Source of the DNA: Rhodopseudomonas palustris
Lineage (GTDB): Bacteria > Pseudomonadota > Alphaproteobacteria > Rhizobiales > Xanthobacteraceae
DNA: 64,000 bases
NCBI GenBank assembly: GCA_016215605.1
Contig: JACRJB010000062.1
Coordinates: 1-64,000, forward strand
Direction of reading: 5' to 3'
Shown here: positions 37,451 through 46,612 of the stretch, in pieces
How the letters are laid out: each line of letters begins with the position of its first letter
Position numbering within the stretch: the stretch's first letter is position 1
Program-made: the position numbers and the translations under genes
The notes under the pieces: generated by a model
Databases searched by the model: none
What the model saw: the letters and a program-made list of their open reading frames with translations, nothing else
Told to the model about the DNA's origin: nothing

Positions 37451-40186
37451 CTATCGGTTCTTGGCCGCGCTCTTCTTGGCGGGTGACTTGGGCTTCGCGG
37501 CTGCGGCTTTGGCCGTGGAGGTCTTGGCCGTCACCGGGGCGCGCGCCTTGCTGGCGGCGGCGGTTTCGGCCTTCGGCTTGGCCTTCTTGGCCGCGGCCTT
37601 CTTCGCCGGCTTGGCGTCGCCGGAGGCTGCGGCCTTCTTGGCCGGCGCCTTCTTCTTGGCCTTGCCGCCACCGCCCTTGGCGGCGCGCTCGTCGATCAGC
37701 GCGATCGCTTCGGGCAGCGTGATGGTGTCCTGGGTCTTGTCGTTCGGGATCGTGGCGTTGACGCCGCCGGCCGTGACATAGGCACCGTAGCGGCCGGCCT
37801 TGACGGCGACCGGGCCGAGCGACGGATGATCGCCGAGCGGCTTGCCCGGATCCGAACCAAAGCGCCGCTTGCTCGGACCCTTGGCGATCTTCTCGGCGAT
37901 CAGCGTCACCGCGCGATTGAGCCCGATGTTGTGCACGTCGTCGCCGGCCTCGAGGCTGGCATAGGTCTTCTCGTGCTGCACGTAGGGGCCGAACCGGCCG
38001 ATGCCGGCCTTGATCGGCTCGCCGGTCTCCGGATGCTTGCCGACTTCGCGCGGCAGCGCGAGCAGTCGCAGCGCGACGTCGAGTTCGACGTCGGACGGCG
38101 AGGTGCCCTTCGGGATGCCGGCGCGCTTCGGCTTCTCGCCCTCGGCGTAGTCCTTGGCGTCGCCGAGCTGGATGTAGGGGCCGAACCGGCCAGACTTCAC
38201 CGCGACTTCGAAGCCGGTGTCGGGATCGATGCCGAGCACGCGGTCGGCGTCGGCGCCGCCGCCGTCCGCCGCGAGCGGGCGGGTGTGGCGGCATTCCGGA
38301 TAGTTCGAGCAGCCGACGAAGGCGCCGAACTTGCCGGCCTTCAGATTCAGCCGGCCGGTGCCGCAGCTCGGGCACTGCCGCGGATCGCCGCCGTCCTCGC
38401 GCGGCGCGTAAATGTGCGGGCCGAGCAGATCGTCGAGCACGTCGAGCACCTGCGCGACGCGCAGTTCCTTGATGTCGTCGACCGCGCCGATGAAGTCGGT
38501 CCAGAAATCGCGCAGCACCTGCTGCCAGGAGATTTCATTGTTGGAGATGCGGTCGAGCTTCTCTTCCAGCGCCGCAGTGAAGTCGTATTCGACGTAGCGG
38601 GCGAAGAAGCTCTCCAGGAACGCGATCACGACGCGGCCCTTGTCCTCGCCGTGCAGCCGCTTCTTCTCCAGCTTCACATAGCCGCGATCCTTCAGCACCT
38701 GCAGGATCGAGGCGTAGGTCGAGGGCCGGCCGATGCCGAGCTCTTCCATCCGCTTCACCAGCGAGGCTTCCGAGAAGCGCGGCGGCGGTTCGGTGAAATG
38801 CTGGGTGACGGCGAGCGCCTCGCGCTTCAGCGCTTCGTTCTCGCTCATCGCCGGCAGCCGGCGCGAATCCTCGTCCTCGCTGTCGTCGTCGCGGCCTTCC
38901 TGATAGGCGGCGAGGAAGCCGTCGAACTTGACCACCTGGCCGGTGGCGCGCAGCTCCAGCACCCGGGATCCGGCTTTCGCCTCGATGTCGACGGTGGTGC
39001 GCTCCATCTCGGCCGATTCCATCTGGCTGGCGACGGTGCGGACCCAGATCAGCTCGTACAGACGGGCCTGGTCGGAATCGAGCCGCTTGTTGACCTCGGA
39101 CGGGCGGCGCGACAGGTCGGTCGGGCGGATCGCTTCGTGGGCTTCCTGGGCGTTCTTGGCCTTGGCCTGATATTGTCGCGGCGCGCCGGGCACATAGGCG
39201 CTGCCGTAATCCTCGGCGATCACCTTGCGGGCCTGGGTGATGGCGGACGGGTCGATCTGGACGCCGTCGGTCCGCATATAAGTAATGAGACCGGTGGTCT
39301 CGCCGCCGATGTCGATGCCCTCATACAGCCGCTGCGCGATCCGCATGGTGTGGGCGGGCGCGAAGCCGAGCTTGCGGCTGGCTTCCTGCTGCAGCGTCGA
39401 GGTGGTGAACGGCGCATAGGGGTTGCGGCGGGCCGGCTTGGCCTCGACGCTCGACACCTTGAAATTGGCCTGTTCGATCGCCTGCTTGAAGTCGTCGGCC
39501 TCGGCGCCGGTGCCGATGTCGAGCCGCTGGATCTTCTTGCCGTCGGCGCCGACCAGACGGGCCTCGAAGGCCTCGCCGCGCGGCGTCGTCAAAGTGGCGA
39601 TCAGCGACCAGTATTCGCGTGCGACGAACTTCTCGATCTCCATCTCGCGGTCGCACACCAGCCGCAGCGCGACCGATTGCACGCGGCCGGCGGAGCGGGC
39701 GCCGGGCAGCTTGCGCCACAGCACCGGGGAGAGGGTGAAGCCGACCAGATAGTCCAGCGCGCGGCGCGCCATATAGGCGTCGACCAGCGCACCGTCGATC
39801 TCGCGCGGATGCTGCATCGCCTCGGTGACGGACTGCTTGGTGATGGCGTTGAACACTACGCGCTCGACCTTCTGGTCCTTCAGCGCGCGCTTCTGCTTCA
39901 GCACCTCCAGCACGTGCCAGGAGATCGCCTCGCCCTCGCGATCAGGGTCGGTGGCGAGGATCAGCTTGTCGGCACCCTTGAGCGCCTTGGCGATGTCGTT
40001 GAGGCGGCCGGCGGCCTTCGGATCGATCTCCCAAATCATCTGGAAATTGGCGTCGGGATCGACCGAGCCATTCTTGGCCGGCAGGTCGCGCACATGCCCG
40101 AACGAGGCCAGAACCTCGTAGGACGAGCCCAGATATTTGTTGATCGTCTTGGCCTTCGCAGGCGACTCGACAATGACGAGATTCAT
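37451..40186 (-). CDS. topA: DNA topoisomerase I
   Basis: Type IA topoisomerase relaxing negative supercoils. The 911-residue protein begins with the Toprim domain (MNLVIVESPAKAKTINKYLG). It contains the active-site tyrosine in GLITYMRTDG, a zinc-ribbon CPSCGTGRLNL with CSNYPEC, and several topo C-terminal repeats (GRFGPYIQLGD, GRFGPYVQHE, GRYGAYVTAGG). The end is a low-complexity Lys/Ala-rich tail, usual in alphaproteobacterial TopA. It heads the topA-rnr-DUF983-nudix operon. Confidence 0.97.
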   Translation of the reverse strand: MNLVIVESPAKAKTINKYLGSSYEVLASFGHVRDLPAKNGSVDPDANFQMIWEIDPKAAGRLNDIAKALKGADKLILATDPDREGEAISWHVLEVLKQKRALKDQKVERVVFNAITKQSVTEAMQHPREIDGALVDAYMARRALDYLVGFTLSPVLWRKLPGARSAGRVQSVALRLVCDREMEIEKFVAREYWSLIATLTTPRGEAFEARLVGADGKKIQRLDIGTGAEADDFKQAIEQANFKVSSVEAKPARRNPYAPFTTSTLQQEASRKLGFAPAHTMRIAQRLYEGIDIGGETTGLITYMRTDGVQIDPSAITQARKVIAEDYGSAYVPGAPRQYQAKAKNAQEAHEAIRPTDLSRRPSEVNKRLDSDQARLYELIWVRTVASQMESAEMERTTVDIEAKAGSRVLELRATGQVVKFDGFLAAYQEGRDDDSEDEDSRRLPAMSENEALKREALAVTQHFTEPPPRFSEASLVKRMEELGIGRPSTYASILQVLKDRGYVKLEKKRLHGEDKGRVVIAFLESFFARYVEYDFTAALEEKLDRISNNEISWQQVLRDFWTDFIGAVDDIKELRVAQVLDVLDDLLGPHIYAPREDGGDPRQCPSCGTGRLNLKAGKFGAFVGCSNYPECRHTRPLAADGGGADADRVLGIDPDTGFEVAVKSGRFGPYIQLGDAKDYAEGEKPKRAGIPKGTSPSDVELDVALRLLALPREVGKHPETGEPIKAGIGRFGPYVQHEKTYASLEAGDDVHNIGLNRAVTLIAEKIAKGPSKRRFGSDPGKPLGDHPSLGPVAVKAGRYGAYVTAGGVNATIPNDKTQDTITLPEAIALIDERAAKGGGGKAKKKAPAKKAAASGDAKPAKKAAAKKAKPKAETAAASKARAPVTAKTSTAKAAAAKPKSPAKKSAAKNR

Positions 40187-40355
40187 CGGATTCCAATGAC
40201 TTAGCTAAGAGAAATGGGCCGGATTCGCGAGACTCGCGCCGGCCGCATTGCCCGGAACATGGGTGGTGAGGCGGTGTCTGTCAAATCAGGCCAGCGATGC
40301 CGGGGTGGCGTGGGCACCGAATTTTCAGCCGGCGCGCACCAAATTTAAACCTAGA

Positions 40356-40365
40356 GTTGTACAAC
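40356..40365. promoter_or_regulatory. Small palindrome GTTGTACAAC upstream of a short gene
   Basis: A perfect 10-base palindrome lies in a locally AT-rich stretch (40340-40385) between divergent topA and the small ORF at 40435. It may be an operator or part of a promoter; no clear -10 partner could be fixed. Confidence 0.3.
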
Positions 40366-40434
40366 CTATAGTAGTAATTGAGTCGGACCGCGATCATTCG
40401 GCGCGTCGTTCGTCGCGGGAAAGGGACTGGCAAC

Positions 40435-40644
40435 ATGGCGTCATCAGGGGGCAGCGGCGGTGCAAGGCAACGCGATGGCGGTCCCGTCGAGGCTGCCGGA
40501 TACCTCGTCGAGGCGATCGGCGAGCTGATCCAGATCGCCGATGTCCATCGCCTGGAAATGCTGTGCTACCTGCTGGATATGGCACGCCTGGAAGCCCGCG
40601 ACATCGTGCGGCGGCGCGCCCGCCGTCGTTCGACCGGTGAATGA
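40435..40644 (+). CDS. Small hypothetical protein
   Basis: A 69-residue protein with a Gly/Ser-rich start and a helical body (AAGYLVEAIGELIQIADVHR, LLDMARLEARDIVRRRARRR). It has no signal peptide. Length, helix pattern and an AT-rich promoter-like region upstream suggest a real gene; I recognise no family. A longer start at 40378 seems less likely. Confidence 0.5.
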   Translation: MASSGGSGGARQRDGGPVEAAGYLVEAIGELIQIADVHRLEMLCYLLDMARLEARDIVRRRARRRSTGE

Positions 40645-40928
40645 ACGACTTCGCGGCCCGTCTCAGCGAATCCGGCTAACGCCGCCAGCCGGTTCGACTT
40701 TGAGAGGTCGGGCAGGGCGCCGGGCGCGAGCGACCCGGTATCCGGAACCGGATATGCGTTTACGAGTTGTTAACCGAACTGGTTCACGATTCGAATAAGC
40801 GGGAAGCGGGCCGGATGTACGTCCGCCTCCAAGATGGCTCGAAGTGTCACCACTTCGGGCCGTTGCTTTTTTGGGCCCCGCGCGCCGGTGGCGACGGCGT
40901 TCCGGCGCGCGAGCAGGGATGAGGCGGC

Positions 40929-41537
40929 TCAAGCCGCCTGCAGGCTGGACGCGGCGGACAGGGCGGAGGCGATCGCCTTCTCGCGGTGATCCGGGCCGAG
41001 CTGGATGCCGTCCGCCGGGATGAATTCCGGATTGGCGATGCCGATGAAGCCGAACACGAAGCGCAGATAACTTTCGAGGTGCTCGCCGCCCGCCATCGGT
41101 GTGTCGGCGCCATAGAAGCCGCCGCGCGACACCGCGATGATCACGCGCTTGCCGGCGGCCAGCCCTTCGACGCCGTTGGGGCCGTATTTGAAGGTCTTGC
41201 CGGCCACCAGGATGCGGTCGATCCAGGCCTTGAGCTGGCTCGGAATGGTGAAATTGTACATCGGTGCGCCGATCACCACGACGTCGGCTGCGAGGAATTC
41301 CTCCAGCATGGCCTGACCGGCGGCGAGATCGGATTGCAGCGACGCCTCCGTCGAAGCGCCCTGCGCCGCCGCGAGATGGGATCCGGACAGATGCTGCAGC
41401 GGCTCGGCGGTGAGATCGCGATAGGTGACGGTCATGGCCGGGTTGGCTTGGCGCAGCCGGTCCACCACCGCGGCGGAGACCTGGCGGCTGACCGAGTGGG
41501 GACCGAGCACGCTGGAGTCGATGTGAAGCAGTTTCAT
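40929..41537 (-). CDS. azoR: FMN-dependent NADH-azoreductase
   Basis: AzoR is an FMN quinone/azo reductase with a flavodoxin-like fold. The 202-residue protein has [19 protein letters not shown] at the start (FMN phosphate site), [18 protein letters not shown] and [17 protein letters not shown], all typical of AzoR. It is divergent from a HxlR regulator with 42 bases between; this pairing is common and suggests control of azoR by the HxlR protein in response to quinones or electrophiles (inference). Confidence 0.93.
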   Translation of the reverse strand: MKLLHIDSSVLGPHSVSRQVSAAVVDRLRQANPAMTVTYRDLTAEPLQHLSGSHLAAAQGASTEASLQSDLAAGQAMLEEFLAADVVVIGAPMYNFTIPSQLKAWIDRILVAGKTFKYGPNGVEGLAAGKRVIIAVSRGGFYGADTPMAGGEHLESYLRFVFGFIGIANPEFIPADGIQLGPDHREKAIASALSAASSLQAA

Positions 41538-41579
41538 TGGCGTCATCCTTGGTATAGATTTGTAACTGACGCACCATGA

Positions 41580-42047
41580 GTGACTGTCGAAACCGCACAA
41601 GAAGGCACTATTTTGAAACCCGAGCACAGCGATTTGCCTGCGCACAGCGATGTACCCGGGCACACAGATGTGCCTCTCGGGCCGGGCAGCCACGAGCGCA
41701 GCGATTGCCAAGGCGTCAACTCGGTGCTGTCGCGCGTCGGCGACAAATGGACCGTGCTGGTGATCATGCTGCTGCGCGACCGGCCGCGCCGCTTCAACGA
41801 GCTGAAGCGGATGGTCGGCGGGATCTCGCAGCGGATGCTGACGCTGACGTTGCGCGGGCTGGAGCGCGACGGCCTGGTCACCCGCACGGTGTTTCCGACC
41901 GTGCCGCCGCGCGTCGATTACGAGCTGACGCCGCTCGGCCACGGCCTCAGCCAGCCGGTGCAGGCGCTCGGCACCTGGGCGCGCGAGCATTTGCCGGAGA
42001 TCGAGACCGCGCGCCAAGCGTTCGACGCGCGCGACGCGGGGACCTGA
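41580..42047 (+). CDS. HxlR-family transcriptional regulator
   Basis: The 155-residue protein has the HxlR winged helix: [20 protein letters not shown] with the conserved Cys and WTxLxI, then [30 protein letters not shown]. Cys in this position is the redox sensor in related QorR/YodB proteins. The N-terminus carries three imperfect five- or six-residue repeats ([17 protein letters not shown]) not usual in the family. The start is a GTG at 41580 without a clear ribosome binding site; a downstream in-frame TTG is possible. Confidence 0.88.
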   Translation: MTVETAQEGTILKPEHSDLPAHSDVPGHTDVPLGPGSHERSDCQGVNSVLSRVGDKWTVLVIMLLRDRPRRFNELKRMVGGISQRMLTLTLRGLERDGLVTRTVFPTVPPRVDYELTPLGHGLSQPVQALGTWAREHLPEIETARQAFDARDAGT

Positions 42048-42051
42048 CGCC

Positions 42052-43188
42052 TCAGCTCAGCGACACCAGCCCGCCGCCGTGGCGCTCCAGCCGTCCGGCG
42101 AGTTCGAGCTCCAGCAGCACGGTGCGCACCACCGGCGGCGCGATGCCGGAGAGCCGGATCAGGTCGTCGATCCCGACCGGGCTCGGTCCGAGCAGATTGA
42201 GGATGCGGCTGCGGTCGCCGGCGTCCGGTTCGCTTGCCGGCGGCGGGTGGTCGGGTTCGCGACCCGGCAGCTCGATCGGTCGGTCGAGGATCGGCGCCAC
42301 CGCCTGGATGATGTCGGCGGCCGACGTGATCAGGGTCGCGCCCTGCTTGATCAGATCGTTGGTGCCGGCGGCGCGCGGATCGAGCGGCGAGCCTGGGACC
42401 GCGAATACTTCGCGGCCCTGATCGGCGGCGCGGCGCGCGGTGATCAGCGAACCGGAGCGATACGCCGCCTCGATCACCACCACCCCGACCGACGCGCCGG
42501 AGATCAGCCGGTTGCGGCGAGGGAAGTCCTTGGCGCGCGGGATGTGACCGAGCGGCATTTCCGAAATCGCCGCGCCGCGCGCCGCGACGATGTCGAGCAG
42601 CAAATCCTCGTGCTCGGACGGATAGATCTTGTCGTGGCCGCCGGCCAGCACCGCGACGGTGCCGCTGGCGAGGCTGGCGCGATGCGCGGCCTGGTCGATG
42701 CCGCGGGCGAGGCCGGAGATCACCACGAAGCCGGCGGCGCCGAGATCGCCGGCGAGCAGCCCGGCGAATTTCAGCCCGGCGCCGGAGGCGTTGCGCGAGC
42801 CGACGATCGCGATCATCGGCCGTTGCATCAGCGCCAGCGCGCCGGGCAGCGCATGGACACCGAGCAGCGGTGGCGCGTCGTCGATCGTGGCGAGGCGAGG
42901 CGGGTAGCCGGCTTCGCCCGGCGCCACCAGCTCGACGCCGATCCGGCGCGAGCCCTCGATCTCGCTGCGCGCCTCGTGCTCGCTGGGAATCCGCCCCGCC
43001 CGGGTCGCACCGCCGCGCCGCGCCAGATCCGGCAGCCGCTCCAGCGCCGCGCGCGCCGAGCCGAAATGATTGATCAGCGAGCGGAAGGTGCGGGGGCCGA
43101 CATTGTCGGCGCGGATCAGCCGCAGCCAGTCGATGCGCTGGGCGTCGGTGAGAAGACTCGTTCCCTGGTCGCTGGTACTTTCGGCCAC
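42052..43188 (-). CDS. dprA: DprA (Smf), DNA-processing protein
   Basis: DprA loads RecA on incoming single-stranded DNA during transformation and is widely kept in non-competent bacteria. The 378-residue protein has an N-terminal helical part and the Rossmann DprA core ([47 protein letters not shown]). A C-terminal winged-helix DprA_WH region follows ([20 protein letters not shown]). I took the GTG at 43188, preceded by GGGGGTGG; a TTG at 43218 is in frame. Confidence 0.93.
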   Translation of the reverse strand: MAESTSDQGTSLLTDAQRIDWLRLIRADNVGPRTFRSLINHFGSARAALERLPDLARRGGATRAGRIPSEHEARSEIEGSRRIGVELVAPGEAGYPPRLATIDDAPPLLGVHALPGALALMQRPMIAIVGSRNASGAGLKFAGLLAGDLGAAGFVVISGLARGIDQAAHRASLASGTVAVLAGGHDKIYPSEHEDLLLDIVAARGAAISEMPLGHIPRAKDFPRRNRLISGASVGVVVIEAAYRSGSLITARRAADQGREVFAVPGSPLDPRAAGTNDLIKQGATLITSAADIIQAVAPILDRPIELPGREPDHPPPASEPDAGDRSRILNLLGPSPVGIDDLIRLSGIAPPVVRTVLLELELAGRLERHGGGLVSLS

Positions 43189-43278
43189 GCACCACCCCCA
43201 TCGCGAAGTGTTGCGCAACTTATGCGGGTGGACAAGTTCGACGAAGGCGGAAGGAGCGTGGTGGTAATTGGCGTCCGC

Positions 43279-43361
43279 CCGTCATTGCGAGGAGCGAAGC
43301 GACGAAGCAATCCAGCTCAGTGTACCGGGCTGGATTGCTTCGCTACGCTCGCAATGACGGA
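43279..43361. repeat. Interspersed inverted repeat, copy 3
   Basis: Begins CCGTCATTGCGAGGAGCGAAGC and ends GCTCGCAATGACGG; inner arms GAAGCAATCCAG and CTGGATTGCTTCG. It lies between dprA and plsY, both on the minus strand. Confidence 0.92.
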
Positions 43362-43382
43362 AGGGTTACGGCGTGACGTCGC

Positions 43383-43973
43383 TTACTTCTTCTCGCCGAT
43401 CTTGCTTTCGGTGCCGGCCTGCAGCCGCTTGATGTTTTCGCGGTGCATGTAGAACAGCAGCAGCGTCAGCACGGCGAACAGCGAGGCCAGTGCCGGGTGG
43501 CCGAACCACCACAGGAAGATCGGGGTGATGAAGGCGGCGACCAGGGCGGACAGCGACGAGTAGCGGGCGGTGACGGCAGTGGCGAGCCACAGCAGGCAGA
43601 ACACGATCGCCGCCGGCCAGAACAGCCCGATCAGCACGCCGATATAGACCGCGACGCCCTTGCCGCCCTTGAACTTCAGCCAGACCGGAAACAGGTGGCC
43701 GAGAAACGCGCCGAGCGCCGCGAGCATCGCCGCTTCGGCGCCGCCGAAGCTCGCCGCGATCAGCACCGCGGCAGTGCCCTTCAGCGCGTCGAGCAGCAGC
43801 GTCGCGGCAGCGAGGCCCTTGCGGCCGGTGCGCAGCACGTTGGTCGCGCCGATATTGCCGGAGCCGATCGAGCGCAGATCTTCGGTGCCGGCGATCTTGG
43901 TCAGGATCAGCCCGAACGGGATCGAGCCGAGCAGATAGCCCAGCAGCACGGCGGCGATGTAGATCCCGATCAT
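43383..43973 (-). CDS. plsY: Glycerol-3-phosphate acyltransferase PlsY
   Basis: PlsY acylates glycerol 3-phosphate from acyl-phosphate at the inner membrane. The 196-residue protein has six hydrophobic segments and the conserved cytosolic motifs: [22 protein letters not shown] (motif 1), [17 protein letters not shown] (motif 2) and the terminal HRENIKRL (motif 3). GGAG seven bases before the ATG at 43973 supports the start. Confidence 0.95.
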   Translation of the reverse strand: MIGIYIAAVLLGYLLGSIPFGLILTKIAGTEDLRSIGSGNIGATNVLRTGRKGLAAATLLLDALKGTAAVLIAASFGGAEAAMLAALGAFLGHLFPVWLKFKGGKGVAVYIGVLIGLFWPAAIVFCLLWLATAVTARYSSLSALVAAFITPIFLWWFGHPALASLFAVLTLLLFYMHRENIKRLQAGTESKIGEKK

Positions 43974-44022
43974 CCCAATTCTCCAAACATCCTGGCGCAG
44001 CGGCAATCAAGTCAGACTTTCC

Positions 44023-44107
44023 CCGTCATTGCGAGGAGCGAAGCGACGAAGCAATCCAGGGGCGTGATGCACGGCGCTGGATTGCTTCGCTTCGCTCGCA
44101 ATGACGG
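44023..44107. repeat. Interspersed inverted repeat, copy 4
   Basis: Same family as at 12196, 16497 and 43279: CCGTCATTGCGAGGAGCGAAGC to GCTCGCAATGACGG. It separates pyrC and plsY. Confidence 0.92.
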
Positions 44108-44155
44108 AGCAAGAGCGTTGTCCGTGGGCTGATGTAGTCAGCCGTTCAAATCCAT

Positions 44156-45457
44156 TCACACGTGTTCGTAGACGGTGCGGCCGCCGACGATGGTGCGTGC
44201 GACGCGGCCGGAGACCCGGGCCTCGTCGAACGGGGTGTTCTTGCACATCGATTTCAGTTCGTTCGGATCGACGATCCACGGCGTGTCGATGTCGATCACG
44301 ATCAGGTCGGCCGGCGCTCCGGCGCGCAGCGTGCCGCCGGGCAGGCCGAGCAGTTCGGCCGGGCGGGTCGACATCGCGCGGATCAGGCTGAGCAGATCGA
44401 GTTCGCCATTGTGCACCAGCCGCAGGCCGGCGGGCAGCATCGTCTCCAGCCCGATCGCGCCGGCGGCGGCTTCGGCGAACGGCAGCCGCTTGACCTCGAC
44501 GTCCTGCGGATTGTGATCGGACATGATCACGTCGATCAGCCCGGAAGCGACCGCAGCGATCAGCGCCTTGCGGTCGTCCTCGGTGCGCAGCGGCGGCGAC
44601 AGCTTGAGGAAGGTGCGGTACGGGCCGATGTCGTTCTCGTTCAGCGAGACGTGGTTGATCGACGCCGACGCCGAGACGCTGATGCCGGCGTCGCGGGCGC
44701 GCTGCAGGATCTCCAGCGACTCGATGCAGGTCAGCGACGCGGCGTGATAGCGGCCGCCGGTCAGCGCGGCGAGGCGGACGTCGCGCTCCAGCACCACGGC
44801 TTCGGCGGCGTTCGGCACGCCCGAGAGACCGAGGCGGGTGGCGAATTCGCCCTCGTTCATCACGCCTTCGGCGACGAGGTCGGGATCTTCGGTGTGGTGC
44901 ACGATCAGCGCGTCGAAATCGCGCGCATAGGTCAGCGCGCTGCGCATCACCCGCGCATTCATCACGCTGCGGTCGCCGTCGCTGAACGCCACCGCGCCGG
45001 CGGCCTTGAGCAGGCCGATCTCGGTCATCTCGGCGCCGGCGAGACCCTTTGTCAGCGCCGCCATCGGATGGATGTTGACGATCGCGGTGTCGCGCGCGCG
45101 GCGCATTACGAAGTCGACCGTCGCCGAATTGTCGATCACCGGCGAGGTGTTGGGCTGGCAGATGATGGTGGTGATGCCGCCGGCCGCGGCGGCCTGGCTG
45201 GCCGAGGCGAAGGTCTCGCGGTGGCTGGCGCCGGGTTCGCCGACGAAGGCGCGCATGTCGACCAGGCCGGGGGCGACCACCTTGCCGGCGCAATTGACGA
45301 TGTCGGTGCCTTCCGGCACGCCGGCGGCGCCGATGCCGCGCCGGGCGTCGCGGATCACGCCATCGGCGATCAGCACGTCGCCGATGCCGTCGAAATCGCG
45401 CGCCGGGTCGATCAGGCGGGCATTGGCGAGCAGGATCGGGCGGCGGTCGGTCAGCAT
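44156..45457 (-). CDS. Dihydroorotase-like protein (PyrC paralogue, probably non-catalytic)
   Basis: The 433-residue protein has the class I dihydroorotase/amidohydrolase fold (VVAPGLVDM near the N-terminus, MSDHNPQD near 310, ending AGAPADLIVIDIDTPWIV). The metal-binding HxH after GLVDM is replaced: the sequence reads DMRAFVGEPG instead of DMHxHxREPG. The later metal histidine region reads LTCIESLEIL where active enzymes have a His. HHTED is kept. This fits the inactive PyrC' proteins that form a structural complex with aspartate transcarbamoylase. It lies 19 bases after pyrB. An active dihydroorotase should be elsewhere in the genome. Confidence 0.85.
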   Translation of the reverse strand: MLTDRRPILLANARLIDPARDFDGIGDVLIADGVIRDARRGIGAAGVPEGTDIVNCAGKVVAPGLVDMRAFVGEPGASHRETFASASQAAAAGGITTIICQPNTSPVIDNSATVDFVMRRARDTAIVNIHPMAALTKGLAGAEMTEIGLLKAAGAVAFSDGDRSVMNARVMRSALTYARDFDALIVHHTEDPDLVAEGVMNEGEFATRLGLSGVPNAAEAVVLERDVRLAALTGGRYHAASLTCIESLEILQRARDAGISVSASASINHVSLNENDIGPYRTFLKLSPPLRTEDDRKALIAAVASGLIDVIMSDHNPQDVEVKRLPFAEAAAGAIGLETMLPAGLRLVHNGELDLLSLIRAMSTRPAELLGLPGGTLRAGAPADLIVIDIDTPWIVDPNELKSMCKNTPFDEARVSGRVARTIVGGRTVYEHV

Positions 45458-45476
45458 TGTCAGTCCAGTTCCAGCT

Positions 45477-46430
45477 TCAGGCGTTGGGCAGGTTGCGGGC
45501 CAGCGCTTCGAGCACCGCCATCCGCACCGCCACGCCCATTTCGACCTGTTCGCGGATCACCGACTGCGCGCCGTCGGCGACGATCGAGTCGATCTCGACG
45601 CCGCGATTCATCGGCCCCGGATGCATTACCAGCGCGTCGGGCTTTGCGTAGGCGAGCTTCTTCTGGTCGAGCCCGAAATAGTGAAAGTACTCGCCGCTCG
45701 ACGGCACGAACGAGCCGTTCATCCGCTCGCGCTGCAGCCGCAGCATCATCACGATGTCCGCGCCGTCGAGTCCCTCGCGCATGTCGCGCGCGACCTCGAC
45801 GCCCATCCGCTCGATGCCGCGCGGCAGCAGGGTGGAGGGCGCGACCACGCGGACGCGGGCGCCCATGGTGTTGAGCAGCAGGATGTTGGAGCGCGCCACG
45901 CGCGAATGCATCACGTCACCGCAGATCGCGACCACCAGGCCTTCGAGCCGGCCCTTGTTGCGGCGGATCGTCAGCGCGTCGAGCAGCGCCTGGGTCGGGT
46001 GCTCGTGCGCGCCGTCGCCGGCGTTGATCACCGAGCCGTCGACCTTTCGCGCCAGCAGTTCGACCGCACCGGAGGCGTGGTGGCGGACGACCAGGATGTC
46101 CGGGTGCATCGCGTTCAGCGTCACCGCGGTGTCCATCAGCGTCTCGCCCTTGCGCATCGACGACGACGACACCGACATGTTCATGACGTCGGCGCCGAGC
46201 CGCTTGCCGGCGATCTCGAACGAGGACTGCGTCCGCGTCGAGGCCTCGAAGAACAGGTTGACCTGGGTGCGGCCGCGCAAGCTCGCGCGCTTCTTGTCGA
46301 CCTGCCGGTTGAGCTCGACATATTCCTCGGAAAGGTCGAGCAGGCCGGTGATGTCGGCGGCGGAAAGCCCTTCGATCCCCAGCAGATGCCGGTGAGCGAG
46401 GACAAAGGTCGATTTCAATGCGGGGGTCAT
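45477..46430 (-). CDS. pyrB: Aspartate carbamoyltransferase catalytic subunit
   Basis: PyrB makes N-carbamoylaspartate in pyrimidine synthesis. The 317-residue protein has the carbamoyl-phosphate motif [15 protein letters not shown], then [14 protein letters not shown] and [12 protein letters not shown]. The start is the ATG at 46430; upstream codons in the same frame are probably not translated. No pyrI regulatory gene follows; instead the pyrC-like gene is downstream, as in bacteria with PyrB-PyrC' complexes. Confidence 0.95.
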   Translation of the reverse strand: MTPALKSTFVLAHRHLLGIEGLSAADITGLLDLSEEYVELNRQVDKKRASLRGRTQVNLFFEASTRTQSSFEIAGKRLGADVMNMSVSSSSMRKGETLMDTAVTLNAMHPDILVVRHHASGAVELLARKVDGSVINAGDGAHEHPTQALLDALTIRRNKGRLEGLVVAICGDVMHSRVARSNILLLNTMGARVRVVAPSTLLPRGIERMGVEVARDMREGLDGADIVMMLRLQRERMNGSFVPSSGEYFHYFGLDQKKLAYAKPDALVMHPGPMNRGVEIDSIVADGAQSVIREQVEMGVAVRMAVLEALARNLPNA

Positions 46431-46612
46431 TAAAGCAAGAGCTATAGGGAGAGTTGCCGGAGCGGGCAAGCGCGTTCGGCGCCGCGGCACAGAATATCCC
46501 CGGCGCTGTGGAACAGTCCGCCGTGCGGCTCGCGACCGGCTCGCGTGTTGGTCGGATCCGGCGGCTCTGGTAAAGCGGTGCGGTCTGTTTCGCGCGACGC
46601 CCAGGAGCCCCC

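Noticed and set aside
35358-40204. Two plus-strand frames of about 800 codons antisense to rnr and topA
   Set aside because: Both are shadows of well-supported genes and show no domain or plausible protein composition.
40880-40911. GCGCGCCGG...CCGGCGCGC hairpin downstream of azoR as a terminator
   Set aside because: On the azoR strand it is followed by GGGGCCCAAAAAA, an A-run rather than a U-run, so it does not fit an intrinsic terminator.
12196-44107. Repeat copies as a CRISPR array
   Set aside because: Copies are kilobases apart, self-complementary and between genes; there are no regular spacers or cas genes.
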